Shown here: positions 8,864 through 16,878 of the stretch, one piece after another
Layout: each line of letters opens with the position of its first letter
How positions within the stretch are numbered: position 1 is the stretch's first letter
Assembly: GCF_012516375.2 (NCBI RefSeq)
Contig: NZ_CP051204.2
Span: 124,001 to 188,000 of the forward strand
Length of the DNA stretch: 64,000 nucleotides
Direction of reading: 5' to 3'
Source of the DNA: Chitinophaga oryzae
Lineage (GTDB): Bacteria > Bacteroidota > Bacteroidia > Chitinophagales > Chitinophagaceae
Position numbers and translations under genes: made by a program
Notes under the pieces: model-generated
What the model was told of the DNA's origin: nothing
Database searches by the model: none
Seen by the model: the letters and a program-made list of their open reading frames with translations, nothing else

Positions 8864-8968
8864 CGATTACGAATTACAAATTACGAATTACGGATTAAGA
8901 TTAACAGGAATGAAGTATGACTTCCCGGTTCGCCTTAATTCGTAATTCGTAATTCGTAATTCGCAATT
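8864..8968. repeat. Inverted repeat of AATTACG-type words
   Basis: Left arm about 8864-8900 and right arm about 8933-8968 are near-complementary runs of the heptad AATTACG and its complement, with a 32-nt loop. The same family forms a perfect repeat at 48602-48718. Confidence 0.75.
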
Positions 8969-8977
8969 TCCTATTGA

Positions 8978-10069
8978 CTAAAGGTATTTCTCGCCTTTGT
9001 TGCGCTTGATTTCCGCCACGTATTCCTTGATCTGTTGTTCGTTGTCTTTCTTGCAGATCATAAGGACATCCTGGGTGTCTATTACGATAAACTCATCGAG
9101 GCCCTGCAGCAGCACCAGTTTTTCATTGGGCACTTTTACCATGCATTTGGTGGCGTCGATCACTACTACGTTTTTACCCTGTACTGCGTTGCCGAGATAG
9201 TCTTTTTCCAGGTTTTCGTAAGCGGAAGCCCATGTTCCCAGGTCGCTCCAGCCAAAGTTGGAAGGGATGACATACACATTGTCCGCTTTTTCCATGATAC
9301 CGTAGTCGATGGAGATATTGGTACACTGGGGATATACTCTTTCGATGGCCTCTTTCTCGTCCGGCGTGTTCAGTACGGCGGCGCTTTGTTCGAACAATTC
9401 GTTTATTTCCGGGAGGTAATCGCGGAAAGCGGCGACGATGGTTTTCACGTTCCAGACGAAGATGCCGGCGTTCCAGAGGAAATCGCCGCTTTGCAGGAAC
9501 GTTTTTGCCAGTTCGAGGTTGGGCTTTTCGGTGAATGTTTTGACTTTATAGACGTTGTCCGCCACCTGCTGCGGCTCATACTGGATATATCCGTATCCGG
9601 TGTCAGGGCGGGTGGGTTTGATACCGAGGGTAACCAGGGCGCTGTGTTTCTGCACAAACAGGAGTGCATTAAGACAGGAAGAGGTAAACGCCGGTCCGTC
9701 CATGATCAGGTGGTCTGCGGGCGCGCAGATAATATTGGCCAGCGGGTCTTGTTTGTGTATTTTATGGGAGATATAAGCGACACAGGGGGCCGTGTTTTTA
9801 CGGGAAGGTTCGCTGACAATATTCGCTTCGGCGACATCCGGCAGTTGTTCTGCCACTTTACCGGTGTATTGCTGATGCGTGACCACGAAGATATTTTCCT
9901 TTGGAATAAAGGTGGCGAACCGCTCATATGTCCATTGGAGCAATGTTTTCCCCGTGTTCAGGATATCCAGGAACTGTTTGGGATTGTCTGTTCGGCTATG
10001 AGGCCAAAAGCGGCTGCCGATGCCTCCGGCCATGATGGCCACATAAAAATGGCTGTTCAGTTGTGTCAT
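8978..10069 (-). CDS. manC: Mannose-1-phosphate guanylyltransferase
   Basis: 363 aa. It makes GDP-mannose from GTP and mannose-1-phosphate for cell-surface glycans. The nucleotidyltransferase signature AGGIGSRFWPHSR is near residue 15, followed by EPSRKNTAPC, CAPADHLI and TEKPNLELAK, all typical of GMP-type pyrophosphorylases. There is no C-terminal isomerase domain, so this is the short, single-function form. Its ATG overlaps the kdsD stop by one base (TAATG), so translation is probably coupled. Subcellular location is cytoplasm. Confidence 0.94.
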   Translation of the reverse strand: MTQLNSHFYVAIMAGGIGSRFWPHSRTDNPKQFLDILNTGKTLLQWTYERFATFIPKENIFVVTHQQYTGKVAEQLPDVAEANIVSEPSRKNTAPCVAYISHKIHKQDPLANIICAPADHLIMDGPAFTSSCLNALLFVQKHSALVTLGIKPTRPDTGYGYIQYEPQQVADNVYKVKTFTEKPNLELAKTFLQSGDFLWNAGIFVWNVKTIVAAFRDYLPEINELFEQSAAVLNTPDEKEAIERVYPQCTNISIDYGIMEKADNVYVIPSNFGWSDLGTWASAYENLEKDYLGNAVQGKNVVVIDATKCMVKVPNEKLVLLQGLDEFIVIDTQDVLMICKKDNEQQIKEYVAEIKRNKGEKYL

Positions 10070-11043
10070 TATATAATTCCTTCTCTGATTAAATCATGTA
10101 AGTGGATCACTCCGCAGTAGCGCTCCCCGTCCATGGCCAGCAGTTGTGTGATATCGTGCTGGCGCATCATTTCCAATGCGTTGATCGCCAGTTCGTTTTG
10201 CTGGATATTTTTCGGGTGGACCGACATGATGTCTTTGGCGGTCACGCCGGCGGTAGCAACATTCTTTTCCAGCATGCGTCGCAGGTCGCCATCGGTGATG
10301 ATGCCCTGCAGCACGCCGTTTTCATCCAGTACAGCGGTCACCCCCAGCATTTTGGAGGATATTTCCACAATTACTTCCCTTAATGTGCTGGTTAACAATA
10401 CACTAGGGGCCTGGTGTAATTTGCAGAGGTCTGCTACTTTAAGATATAATTTTTTGCCCAGGGCGCCACCGGGGTGGAACTTGGCAAAATCTGACGCCGT
10501 AAATCCGTGCCATTCGATCAGGCATACTGCCAGGGCGTCGCCCATGGCCAGTTGGGCAGTCGTGCTGGTAGTGGGTGCGAGGTTATTGGGGCATGCTTCA
10601 TGGCTTACGGTGGTATTCAGCACATAATCTGCTTCCTGTGCCAGGAATGAGCTCATATTCCCCACCATGGCCACTAAAGTGTTGCCAAAATTCTTCACCA
10701 GGGGAACCAGCACCTTAATTTCGGCAGACGTACCGCTTTTGGAGATACACATCACGATATCTTCCGTCGTTATCATGCCCAGGTCGCCATGGATGGCGTC
10801 TGCAGCGTGCATAAACAACGCCGGGGTGCCTGTTGAGTTTAAGGTGGCAACAATTTTCTGCGCGATAATGGCGCTTTTGCCGATGCCTGTCACCACCAGT
10901 CTCCCTTTGCATTGGGCGACCAGTTCCACCACTTTCTCAAAATCTGCATCTATAAACTGTTGCAAATCATTAATAGCCGCTGCTTCCAATGCAATTGTGC
11001 GTTTGGCTACTGTTCCGATGTTAATGGTTCCATTCCTTTTCAT
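10069..11043 (-). CDS. kdsD: KpsF/GutQ family D-arabinose-5-phosphate isomerase
   Basis: 324 aa, with an N-terminal SIS sugar-isomerase domain (about 35-180; GKSAIIAQKIVATLNSTGTP and the SKSGTSAE loop) followed by two CBS domains (about 205-320). The enzyme converts ribulose-5-phosphate to arabinose-5-phosphate, the first step to KDO of lipopolysaccharide. It is first in the pair kdsD-manC, sharing one base with manC, so the operon supplies two activated-sugar precursors of the outer surface. The minus strand upstream has TAAATTTG (11060-11053), a candidate -7 element very close to the start codon. Confidence 0.93.
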   Translation of the reverse strand: MKRNGTINIGTVAKRTIALEAAAINDLQQFIDADFEKVVELVAQCKGRLVVTGIGKSAIIAQKIVATLNSTGTPALFMHAADAIHGDLGMITTEDIVMCISKSGTSAEIKVLVPLVKNFGNTLVAMVGNMSSFLAQEADYVLNTTVSHEACPNNLAPTTSTTAQLAMGDALAVCLIEWHGFTASDFAKFHPGGALGKKLYLKVADLCKLHQAPSVLLTSTLREVIVEISSKMLGVTAVLDENGVLQGIITDGDLRRMLEKNVATAGVTAKDIMSVHPKNIQQNELAINALEMMRQHDITQLLAMDGERYCGVIHLHDLIREGII

Positions 11044-11218
11044 GACGAATTACAAATTTATCATTTTTTAGTCAGCAGCAGTGCGATCGTGTAATTTATA
11101 TTGATACTACGCGCTTTTTTAAGTAACTTCGTGTCCCCTAAAAAACATATAGAACTATTTCATCATTTGTTGATTCTTTAGAGTTTGAGTTTACCATTCT
11201 TTTTAAATTTTGAATGCA

Positions 11219-13420
11219 ATGGCTGTTGTAAAGGTAAGTTTGATGGATGCATTACGCGAACATTTCGGGTTCGATTCCTTTAAAGGAAATCAGGAAATCA
11301 TTATAAAAAGCATCCTATCGGGAAAAGATACCTTCGTTATCATGCCAACCGGCGGAGGCAAATCCCTGTGCTATCAGCTACCGGCACTGATGAGTCCGGG
11401 TTGTGCGCTGATCGTATCTCCCCTGATAGCACTGATGAAAAACCAGGTAGACCTGGTACGGGGGTATAGCAGTAAAGACAACGTGGCGCATTTTCTGAAC
11501 TCCACCCTTTCGAAGGCGCAGATCAAAAAAGTACGTACCGACCTGCAAACCGGCAAAACGAAACTGTTGTATGTGGCGCCGGAAACACTGACAAAACAGG
11601 AAAACCTGGATTTCTTCCGGGAACTGGAAATATCGTTCATCGCGGTGGATGAAGCACACTGTATATCCGAATGGGGGCACGACTTCCGCCCGGAATACCG
11701 CCGTCTTAAGGAGATGATCGACCAGATCAACGATAAACTGCCGATCATTGCGCTGACCGCCACGGCTACGCCGAAAGTACAGAGCGACATCGTAAAGAAC
11801 CTGGGATTAAACAATCCCAATATCTATATCTCTTCTTTCAACCGTTCCAACCTGTACTACGAAATCAGGCCTAAACGCAAGAAAGACCAGACCATCAAGG
11901 ATATCGTTAAATATATCCATCAGCACAAAGGTAAAAGCGGCATTATCTACACGCTCAACCGGAAAACCACCGAGGAGCTGGCCGATATGCTGTCTGCCAA
12001 CAATATCAAGGCCGTAGCTTATCATGCCGGCCTGGACCCCGCCACCCGCGCCCAGCGGCAGGATATGTTCCTGCATGAAGACGTGGAGGTGATCGTGGCC
12101 ACCATCGCTTTCGGGATGGGCATCGATAAACCGGATGTACGGTTTGTGATCCACTACAACATCCCCAAAAGCCTGGAAAACTATTACCAGGAAACCGGCC
12201 GCGCCGGCCGTGACGGCCTGGAAGGCAACTGTATCTGCTACTATTCCCATAAGGACGTACAGAAACTGGAACACCTGATGCGCGATAAGCCGCTCAGTGA
12301 AAGGGAAATGGGCGCACAGCTGATCAACGAAACCGTGGCCTACGCCGAAAGCGCCGTATGCCGCCGTAAAGTGATCCTGCACTACTTCGGAGAAAAATAC
12401 GAAACGGAAGATTGCGGACAGTGCGACAACTGCCGCAACCCGAAAGAAAAGATAGAAGTGAAAAACAGGGTGGTGATCGTGCTCAAAGCCATCAAAGCCC
12501 TGGAAGAACGCTTCGGCACCGAGTACGTCGTCAACGTGATCACCGGCAAAACCAGCCCGCAGATCTCTACTTACCGCCACGACCAGCTGGACATCTTCGG
12601 CGAAGGCAAAGAATTCGATGCCCATTTCTGGAACTCCCTCATCCGGCAGATGATGCTGGAAGGCCTGATCGAAAAAGATATCGAAGAATATGGCCTGCTG
12701 AAGGTAACAGACAAAGGCAAAAAATTCCTCAAAAAGCCCTACTCCATCATGGTAGCGCTCAACCACCAGTTCGACGAAGACGGCATCGAAGACGAAGAGG
12801 AAGCCAATGCAGAAGCCCACGCTTCCGCCGATCCCGTGCTGTTTGAAATGCTGAAGGAACTGCGTAAAAAAGTTTCCAAAGAGAAAAACCTCCCTCCTTT
12901 TGTGATCTTCCTGGAAACCTCCCTGGAAGACATGGCCACCCAGTACCCCACGACCGTACAGGAACTGGAAAAAATCCAGGGCGTCAGCAAAGGAAAGGCT
13001 ATCCGCTACGGCAAACAATTCATCGACGTTATTGCCAAATACGTGGAAGAAAACAACATCACCAAGCCGGATGATTTTGTGATGAAGAGCGTTGTCAACA
13101 AAAGCGGCATGAAGGTGTTCATCATCCAGAACATCGATAAAAAAATCCCGCTGGAAACCATCGCCAAAAGCAAGGAGCTTACAATCTCCCAGCTGCTGGA
13201 TGAAATGGAAACCATTGTAGCCAGCGGCACCAAACTCAACCTGGATTATTGCATCGACGAAGAACTGGACGATTATGCCCAGGATGAAATCATGGAATAC
13301 TTCAAAGGCTGTGAAACTTCCAGCCTGGCCCTGGCCCGGGAAGAGCTGATCGAAAACGATTACACGCTCGAACAACTGAAACTGGTCCGCATTAAGTTCC
13401 TGGTGGAATACGGCAACTAG
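11219..13420 (+). CDS. recQ: ATP-dependent DNA helicase RecQ
   Basis: 733 aa from the ATG at 11219; an in-frame TTG at 11210 is less likely. Helicase motifs: Walker A PTGGGKS (Lys48), DEAHCISEWGHDFRPEY (DEAH at 144-147), FGMGIDKPDVRFVIH and the arginine-finger block QETGRAGRDG. The RQC zinc site follows (four Cys in CRRK...CGQCDNC, about 382-405), then a winged helix and a C-terminal HRDC-like domain (about 540-620) with a further ~110-residue tail. It unwinds 3'-5' in recombination and fork repair. Divergent from kdsD; followed 44 bp later by the DUF3050 gene on the same strand. Confidence 0.97.
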   Translation: MAVVKVSLMDALREHFGFDSFKGNQEIIIKSILSGKDTFVIMPTGGGKSLCYQLPALMSPGCALIVSPLIALMKNQVDLVRGYSSKDNVAHFLNSTLSKAQIKKVRTDLQTGKTKLLYVAPETLTKQENLDFFRELEISFIAVDEAHCISEWGHDFRPEYRRLKEMIDQINDKLPIIALTATATPKVQSDIVKNLGLNNPNIYISSFNRSNLYYEIRPKRKKDQTIKDIVKYIHQHKGKSGIIYTLNRKTTEELADMLSANNIKAVAYHAGLDPATRAQRQDMFLHEDVEVIVATIAFGMGIDKPDVRFVIHYNIPKSLENYYQETGRAGRDGLEGNCICYYSHKDVQKLEHLMRDKPLSEREMGAQLINETVAYAESAVCRRKVILHYFGEKYETEDCGQCDNCRNPKEKIEVKNRVVIVLKAIKALEERFGTEYVVNVITGKTSPQISTYRHDQLDIFGEGKEFDAHFWNSLIRQMMLEGLIEKDIEEYGLLKVTDKGKKFLKKPYSIMVALNHQFDEDGIEDEEEANAEAHASADPVLFEMLKELRKKVSKEKNLPPFVIFLETSLEDMATQYPTTVQELEKIQGVSKGKAIRYGKQFIDVIAKYVEENNITKPDDFVMKSVVNKSGMKVFIIQNIDKKIPLETIAKSKELTISQLLDEMETIVASGTKLNLDYCIDEELDDYAQDEIMEYFKGCETSSLALAREELIENDYTLEQLKLVRIKFLVEYGN

Positions 13421-13464
13421 TGAAGTTATCAGTCATGTGAAAGCAGTGAACCAATAGTCATAGA

Positions 13465-14229
13465 ATGAACATCGAGAAAATACAGGAAACCATTTCCGCC
13501 AACAGGGGAAAAGTTATTTCCCATCCCTTATATGCTTCCCTCGAAACCCTCGGCGATATCCGCCTTTTCATGGAATACCATGTGTATGCCGTGTGGGATT
13601 TCATGTCGCTGCTGAAAGGCCTTCAGCAACAGTTGACCTGTGTACAGGTGCCCTGGGTGCCCAAAGGCAACGCCGCTACCCGCTATCTCATCAATGAAAT
13701 CGTTACCGGCGAAGAGAGTGATGTGGATATGAACGGCCAGCGCTGCAGCCACTTCGAATTATACGAAAGAGCCATGGAACAGGCAGGCGCCGATACAAGC
13801 CAAATAAAGGCCCTTGTAGCCGCTATAAGTGCCGGCACGCCCATTAATACCATTCTGGCAACTTCGTCGCTTCCTGAGGCTGTAAAAGGCTTTCTCGGCT
13901 TTACCTTCGATGTGATCGCCACCGGCAAAGCGCATGTAATGGCCGCGGTGTTCACCTTCGGCCGTGAAGATCTTATCCCCGATATGTTCCACGAACTGGT
14001 AAAAGACCTCGGCCGTAAGTTCCCCGGCAAACTGGACACTTTCATCTACTACCTCGAAAGACACATTGAGGTAGATGGTGATCATCACAGCCAGCTGGCC
14101 ATGCAGATGGTACAGGAACTCTGCAGCAACGATCCGCAGAAATGGGAAGAAGCCGCCGAATATGCCGCTAAGTCACTGTACTGGCGCGCTCAGCTGTGGA
14201 GCGGCATCGTTCAGGAAAAAGTTTTTTAA
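13465..14229 (+). CDS. DUF3050 protein, possible heme-oxygenase-like metalloenzyme
   Basis: 254 aa, all-helical. Conserved-looking acidic and His residues are spaced as in heme-oxygenase-like folds: H20, E37/H39 (FMEYHVYAVWDF), E78, H96 (SHFELY), E168, H200/E202/D204 and H207-H208 (ERHIEVDGDHHSQ), including a D-x3-H pair (204/208). DUF3050 has no assigned biochemical role that I know of. A di-metal oxidase or oxygenase is an inference from residue spacing only. It follows recQ closely but no functional link is evident. Confidence 0.8.
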   Translation: MNIEKIQETISANRGKVISHPLYASLETLGDIRLFMEYHVYAVWDFMSLLKGLQQQLTCVQVPWVPKGNAATRYLINEIVTGEESDVDMNGQRCSHFELYERAMEQAGADTSQIKALVAAISAGTPINTILATSSLPEAVKGFLGFTFDVIATGKAHVMAAVFTFGREDLIPDMFHELVKDLGRKFPGKLDTFIYYLERHIEVDGDHHSQLAMQMVQELCSNDPQKWEEAAEYAAKSLYWRAQLWSGIVQEKVF

Positions 14230-14248
14230 AATTTTCTGAAGAAAAATT

Positions 14249-14277
14249 TTGCAATTATAATTTTTGTCTTACTTTTG
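14249..14277 (+). promoter_or_regulatory. Promoter of tRNA-Phe
   Basis: TTG (14249-14251), an 18-nt spacer and TACTTTTG (14270-14277) match the Bacteroidota -33/-7 consensus. The tRNA begins 38 nt downstream of the -7 element. Confidence 0.7.
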
Positions 14278-14314
14278 CAATCCCTTCACGAGAGGGACAC
14301 ACAAAAAAAGACAA

Positions 14315-14387
14315 GGTGCGGTAGCTCAGTTGGTAGAGCAAAGGACTGAAAATCCTTGTGTCGGCGGTTCGATCCCGCCCCACACCA
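14315..14387 (+). tRNA. tRNA-Phe (GAA)
   Basis: 73 nt to the discriminator A. D stem GCTC/GAGC, anticodon stem AAGGA/TCCTT with loop CTGAAAA (anticodon GAA at 14348-14350), T stem GGCGG/CCGCC with loop TTCGATC. The acceptor stem GGTGCGG/CCACACC has one mismatch, C5 (14319) against A68 (14382). CCA is not encoded (the DNA continues CAG). Its own promoter precedes it and a strong terminator follows. Confidence 0.95.
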
Positions 14388-14390
14388 CAG

Positions 14391-14424
14391 AAAAAAAGAT
14401 CATCAGTACTGATGATCTTTTTTA
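14391..14424. terminator. Terminator after tRNA-Phe
   Basis: A perfect palindrome centred on AGTACT (arms AAAGATCATC/GATGATCTTT) flanked by an A-run on the left and a T-run on the right. It can act on both strands. Confidence 0.85.
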
Positions 14425-14458
14425 TTTTTACCCCATTTGGACTTACACCCAATACAAA

Positions 14459-15598
14459 ATGGAAACCATTGTTCTGGAAAAAATCAACGCCGATAAACAA
14501 CGGATCATAACCCGGATGTATACAGACCTGGAGAATACTCCCGGTGCCGACCGGTTTTATACCACCCGCAATATCGAAGACTGCTCCGCCGACCTGGACA
14601 CCTACATCAAAAAACTGTCGCTAAACCCGGACAGCAAAAGCATCGCTAAAAGTATCAAATGGATATTCCGGTCCCTGTCTACCTTTAAACAGGAAGACGA
14701 GGCCCCTGAATTCCTATGGGGCTTTATCTACAACGGATATACGAAGGAACTGACCGACTTTATCCTCAATACAGCCTTTGCATTCGGCCTGGAGAAAGGA
14801 AAGCCGAAGACGATTAAATCGAATGTGGTCCACCTTACTCATCATCCGCATTCGATAGACCTGTTCAGGATTTACATCGGCTCCACGCCGAAAAGCGGCA
14901 TTATACTGGATTATAATAAAAAAAGTTCGCTGTTCGAATACCTCGAGAACCCCTACGGAGAAAGCTACGCTCTCCCTGTTTTCGGACTGGCGATCAACGA
15001 CGACTATACAACGCTCTCCTTCGACGTACTGGCTTCCGGCGCTTACAGGACCATTACGCTGAAAGCCATGAAACCTACCGACAGGGCGCTGTTTAAAGCT
15101 ATCCACCATCTTCATAAAAGCGAACAACTGAAAAGCGATCCGGGGCCGGATTATTGCAAACTTGAGCTGGAGCTGACCAACGGTGTGCTAACGAGGCTTA
15201 CTACCCTGAACTATGACGCCGATAACCGCATCATCAATATGTTCACGGAAGGCGCGGGAATGAAGATATTTGTGCAGGAACTCGACGCAGACAACTGCTT
15301 CCAGAACAGCGATAACATGGCGCCCCATCCGGAGATTGTGGATGAGAAGTTTGTAATCGTGGATGCCGTACCGCATTGGAAATACTATGAAATTGAGGAT
15401 CTGGATATGCAGCAGGAGATAGTTTCCGTGCGTACAAAGCCGCAGCAGTTCGAATACGAGAATGATGAACGAAAGAAAGTTATCGCGCATACAACAGCCA
15501 GCAGGACGATCAATTATCCCATCAAATCGTACGCTTTTATAAAAACGCTGCTCCGGGAGCTGCTGTCATTAAGGCAACCCTTTAAATCCCGTTTCTAG
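14459..15598 (+). CDS. Cytoplasmic protein of unknown function, 379 aa
   Basis: The reading frame is open from 14264, but the first ~65 codons run through the tRNA and its terminator, so the ATG at 14459 (METIVLEKIN) is the start. The protein is soluble, with no signal peptide or membrane segment. The middle (about 130-260) is predicted alternating strands (GIILDYNKKSSLFEYLE, TTLSFDVLASG) and the C-terminus is basic and helical (SYAFIKTLLRELLSLRQPFKSRF). Codon use is like that of neighbours. I do not recognise the family. Confidence 0.75.
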   Translation: METIVLEKINADKQRIITRMYTDLENTPGADRFYTTRNIEDCSADLDTYIKKLSLNPDSKSIAKSIKWIFRSLSTFKQEDEAPEFLWGFIYNGYTKELTDFILNTAFAFGLEKGKPKTIKSNVVHLTHHPHSIDLFRIYIGSTPKSGIILDYNKKSSLFEYLENPYGESYALPVFGLAINDDYTTLSFDVLASGAYRTITLKAMKPTDRALFKAIHHLHKSEQLKSDPGPDYCKLELELTNGVLTRLTTLNYDADNRIINMFTEGAGMKIFVQELDADNCFQNSDNMAPHPEIVDEKFVIVDAVPHWKYYEIEDLDMQQEIVSVRTKPQQFEYENDERKKVIAHTTASRTINYPIKSYAFIKTLLRELLSLRQPFKSRF

Positions 15599-15628
15599 TG
15601 CTCCCCGGTAAGGTCATTAGCCGGTATT

Positions 15629-16198
15629 TTATGGTTCCGCCGGAAACTCCGGCTCCGGCAGCTTCTGCACCACATCGTAAGAATGTAAGATGTCATACCC
15701 GAAAAACCCCCTGCTATAATCTATCACCACATACTCTGCTGCAATCACCTGCGGATACCGGGCAAAATCAAATACCAGCTCCTTGTCCACCCCCTGATGG
15801 CGAATGATGACAGAAGGCTTTTCCAGCTTTGTGATACGTCCCATGCTGTCTATGGCCAGGTGTTTGCGCTTTACCGGCACCACCAGCCCTTCATCTACCG
15901 TACTGGCGCCGTAATAATTGATCAGCAAAAAAAGAAAGGCCACCATGCCGCCGTAAGCCAGCAGGCTGTTGGACAACGCATAGAAGAAGCCCCGGATGCC
16001 ATACACGCGGTTATAGTGTTTACGGACCACTACAAACGCGATCAGCCCGGTGATGAAAACAATGCCCAGAGGTATCAGCAGGGAGATAAAAGTATGGCGG
16101 TAAAGCAGATACGCAAATACCATCAGAATAATGCCCGTTACTAACAGGAATATATATACGTTCTGATAAAAACCTTTTCCGGAAAAACGTGGTGTCAT
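15629..16198 (-). CDS. Four-helix membrane protein of unknown function
   Basis: 189 aa from the ATG at 16196-16198; the 22 codons upstream in frame look non-coding. Four hydrophobic segments are visible at about residues 11-30, 34-54, 64-85 and possibly a shorter fourth, then a ~100-residue hydrophilic domain (VDEGLVVPVKRKHLAIDSMG onward) that ends YDVVQKLPEPEFPAEP. Convergent with the 379-aa gene. The family is not recognised. Confidence 0.7.
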   Translation of the reverse strand: MTPRFSGKGFYQNVYIFLLVTGIILMVFAYLLYRHTFISLLIPLGIVFITGLIAFVVVRKHYNRVYGIRGFFYALSNSLLAYGGMVAFLFLLINYYGASTVDEGLVVPVKRKHLAIDSMGRITKLEKPSVIIRHQGVDKELVFDFARYPQVIAAEYVVIDYSRGFFGYDILHSYDVVQKLPEPEFPAEP

Positions 16199-16390
16199 GT
16201 GAAATAGTATTTCATGATGGATAGGTGCCTGTAATTTACAACTCCCCGGCGTTATATGGCGCATTCACTGCAAACCTGTTACAGCAGCGGTTTCTGTACA
16301 TTTTTATTGCGCATATCCAGTACGCAGCCCCCTCCTACCTTTGACCTGTTAGCTCGAAATTTTCTTTTTCACCCATTTATCTCTTTCACT

Positions 16391-16873
16391 ATGAATGAAG
16401 CCAACTTCTGGCAGCTGATAGAAACTGCCTGGTCATCTTCCCCCGAACTCAATGCCGCCCGCCGGCTTGCTTTAAGGACCAACGACCCCTTTCTGCTCGA
16501 ATCCCTTAGTTACGAACTGACCGATGTTATCGGCGAAAACCTCCGCCAGCTGCTGGAAAACCTGGACAAGCCTGCGTTGACGGCTTTCATCCTCCTGATG
16601 GAAGAAAAATTATATCACATTGACAGGCAGGAAGTTCAACAATACACCGACGGTTCAGACGACGGCTTTCTCTACTGCCGCTGCTTTATAGTGGGTATGG
16701 GCGAAGCCTACTACAACGGGATAGACAGCAACCCCGCGCTGGCCACCATGGATGTGGAAGCCGAAAGCATCGGTTTTATCGGTTACGAGGTGTATCTCGA
16801 AAAGTTCAGCGAACCTTTTTCCCGCAACACCCGGTACTGCATCGAAAGCGGCTCCAACAAAAAAGGCTGGTGA
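16391..16873 (+). CDS. DUF4240 domain protein
   Basis: 160 aa. It begins MNEANFWQLIETAW, the typical opening of DUF4240 proteins, and is acidic and soluble. The ATG at 16391 is preferred over the open frame from 16256, whose first 45 codons overlap the promoter side of the divergent membrane protein gene. DUF4240 proteins often occur near immunity or toxin genes or as single genes; their function is unknown. Convergent with the next gene, with only 5 bp between stops. Confidence 0.8.
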   Translation: MNEANFWQLIETAWSSSPELNAARRLALRTNDPFLLESLSYELTDVIGENLRQLLENLDKPALTAFILLMEEKLYHIDRQEVQQYTDGSDDGFLYCRCFIVGMGEAYYNGIDSNPALATMDVEAESIGFIGYEVYLEKFSEPFSRNTRYCIESGSNKKGW

Positions 16874-16878
16874 TCCCG

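Noticed and set aside
11807..13375. 522-aa minus-strand frame opposite recQ
   Set aside because: Antisense shadow, Phe/Asp/His-rich.
14264..14458. N-terminal extension of the 379-aa protein
   Set aside because: It would be translated through tRNA-Phe and its terminator; the ATG at 14459 is the plausible start.
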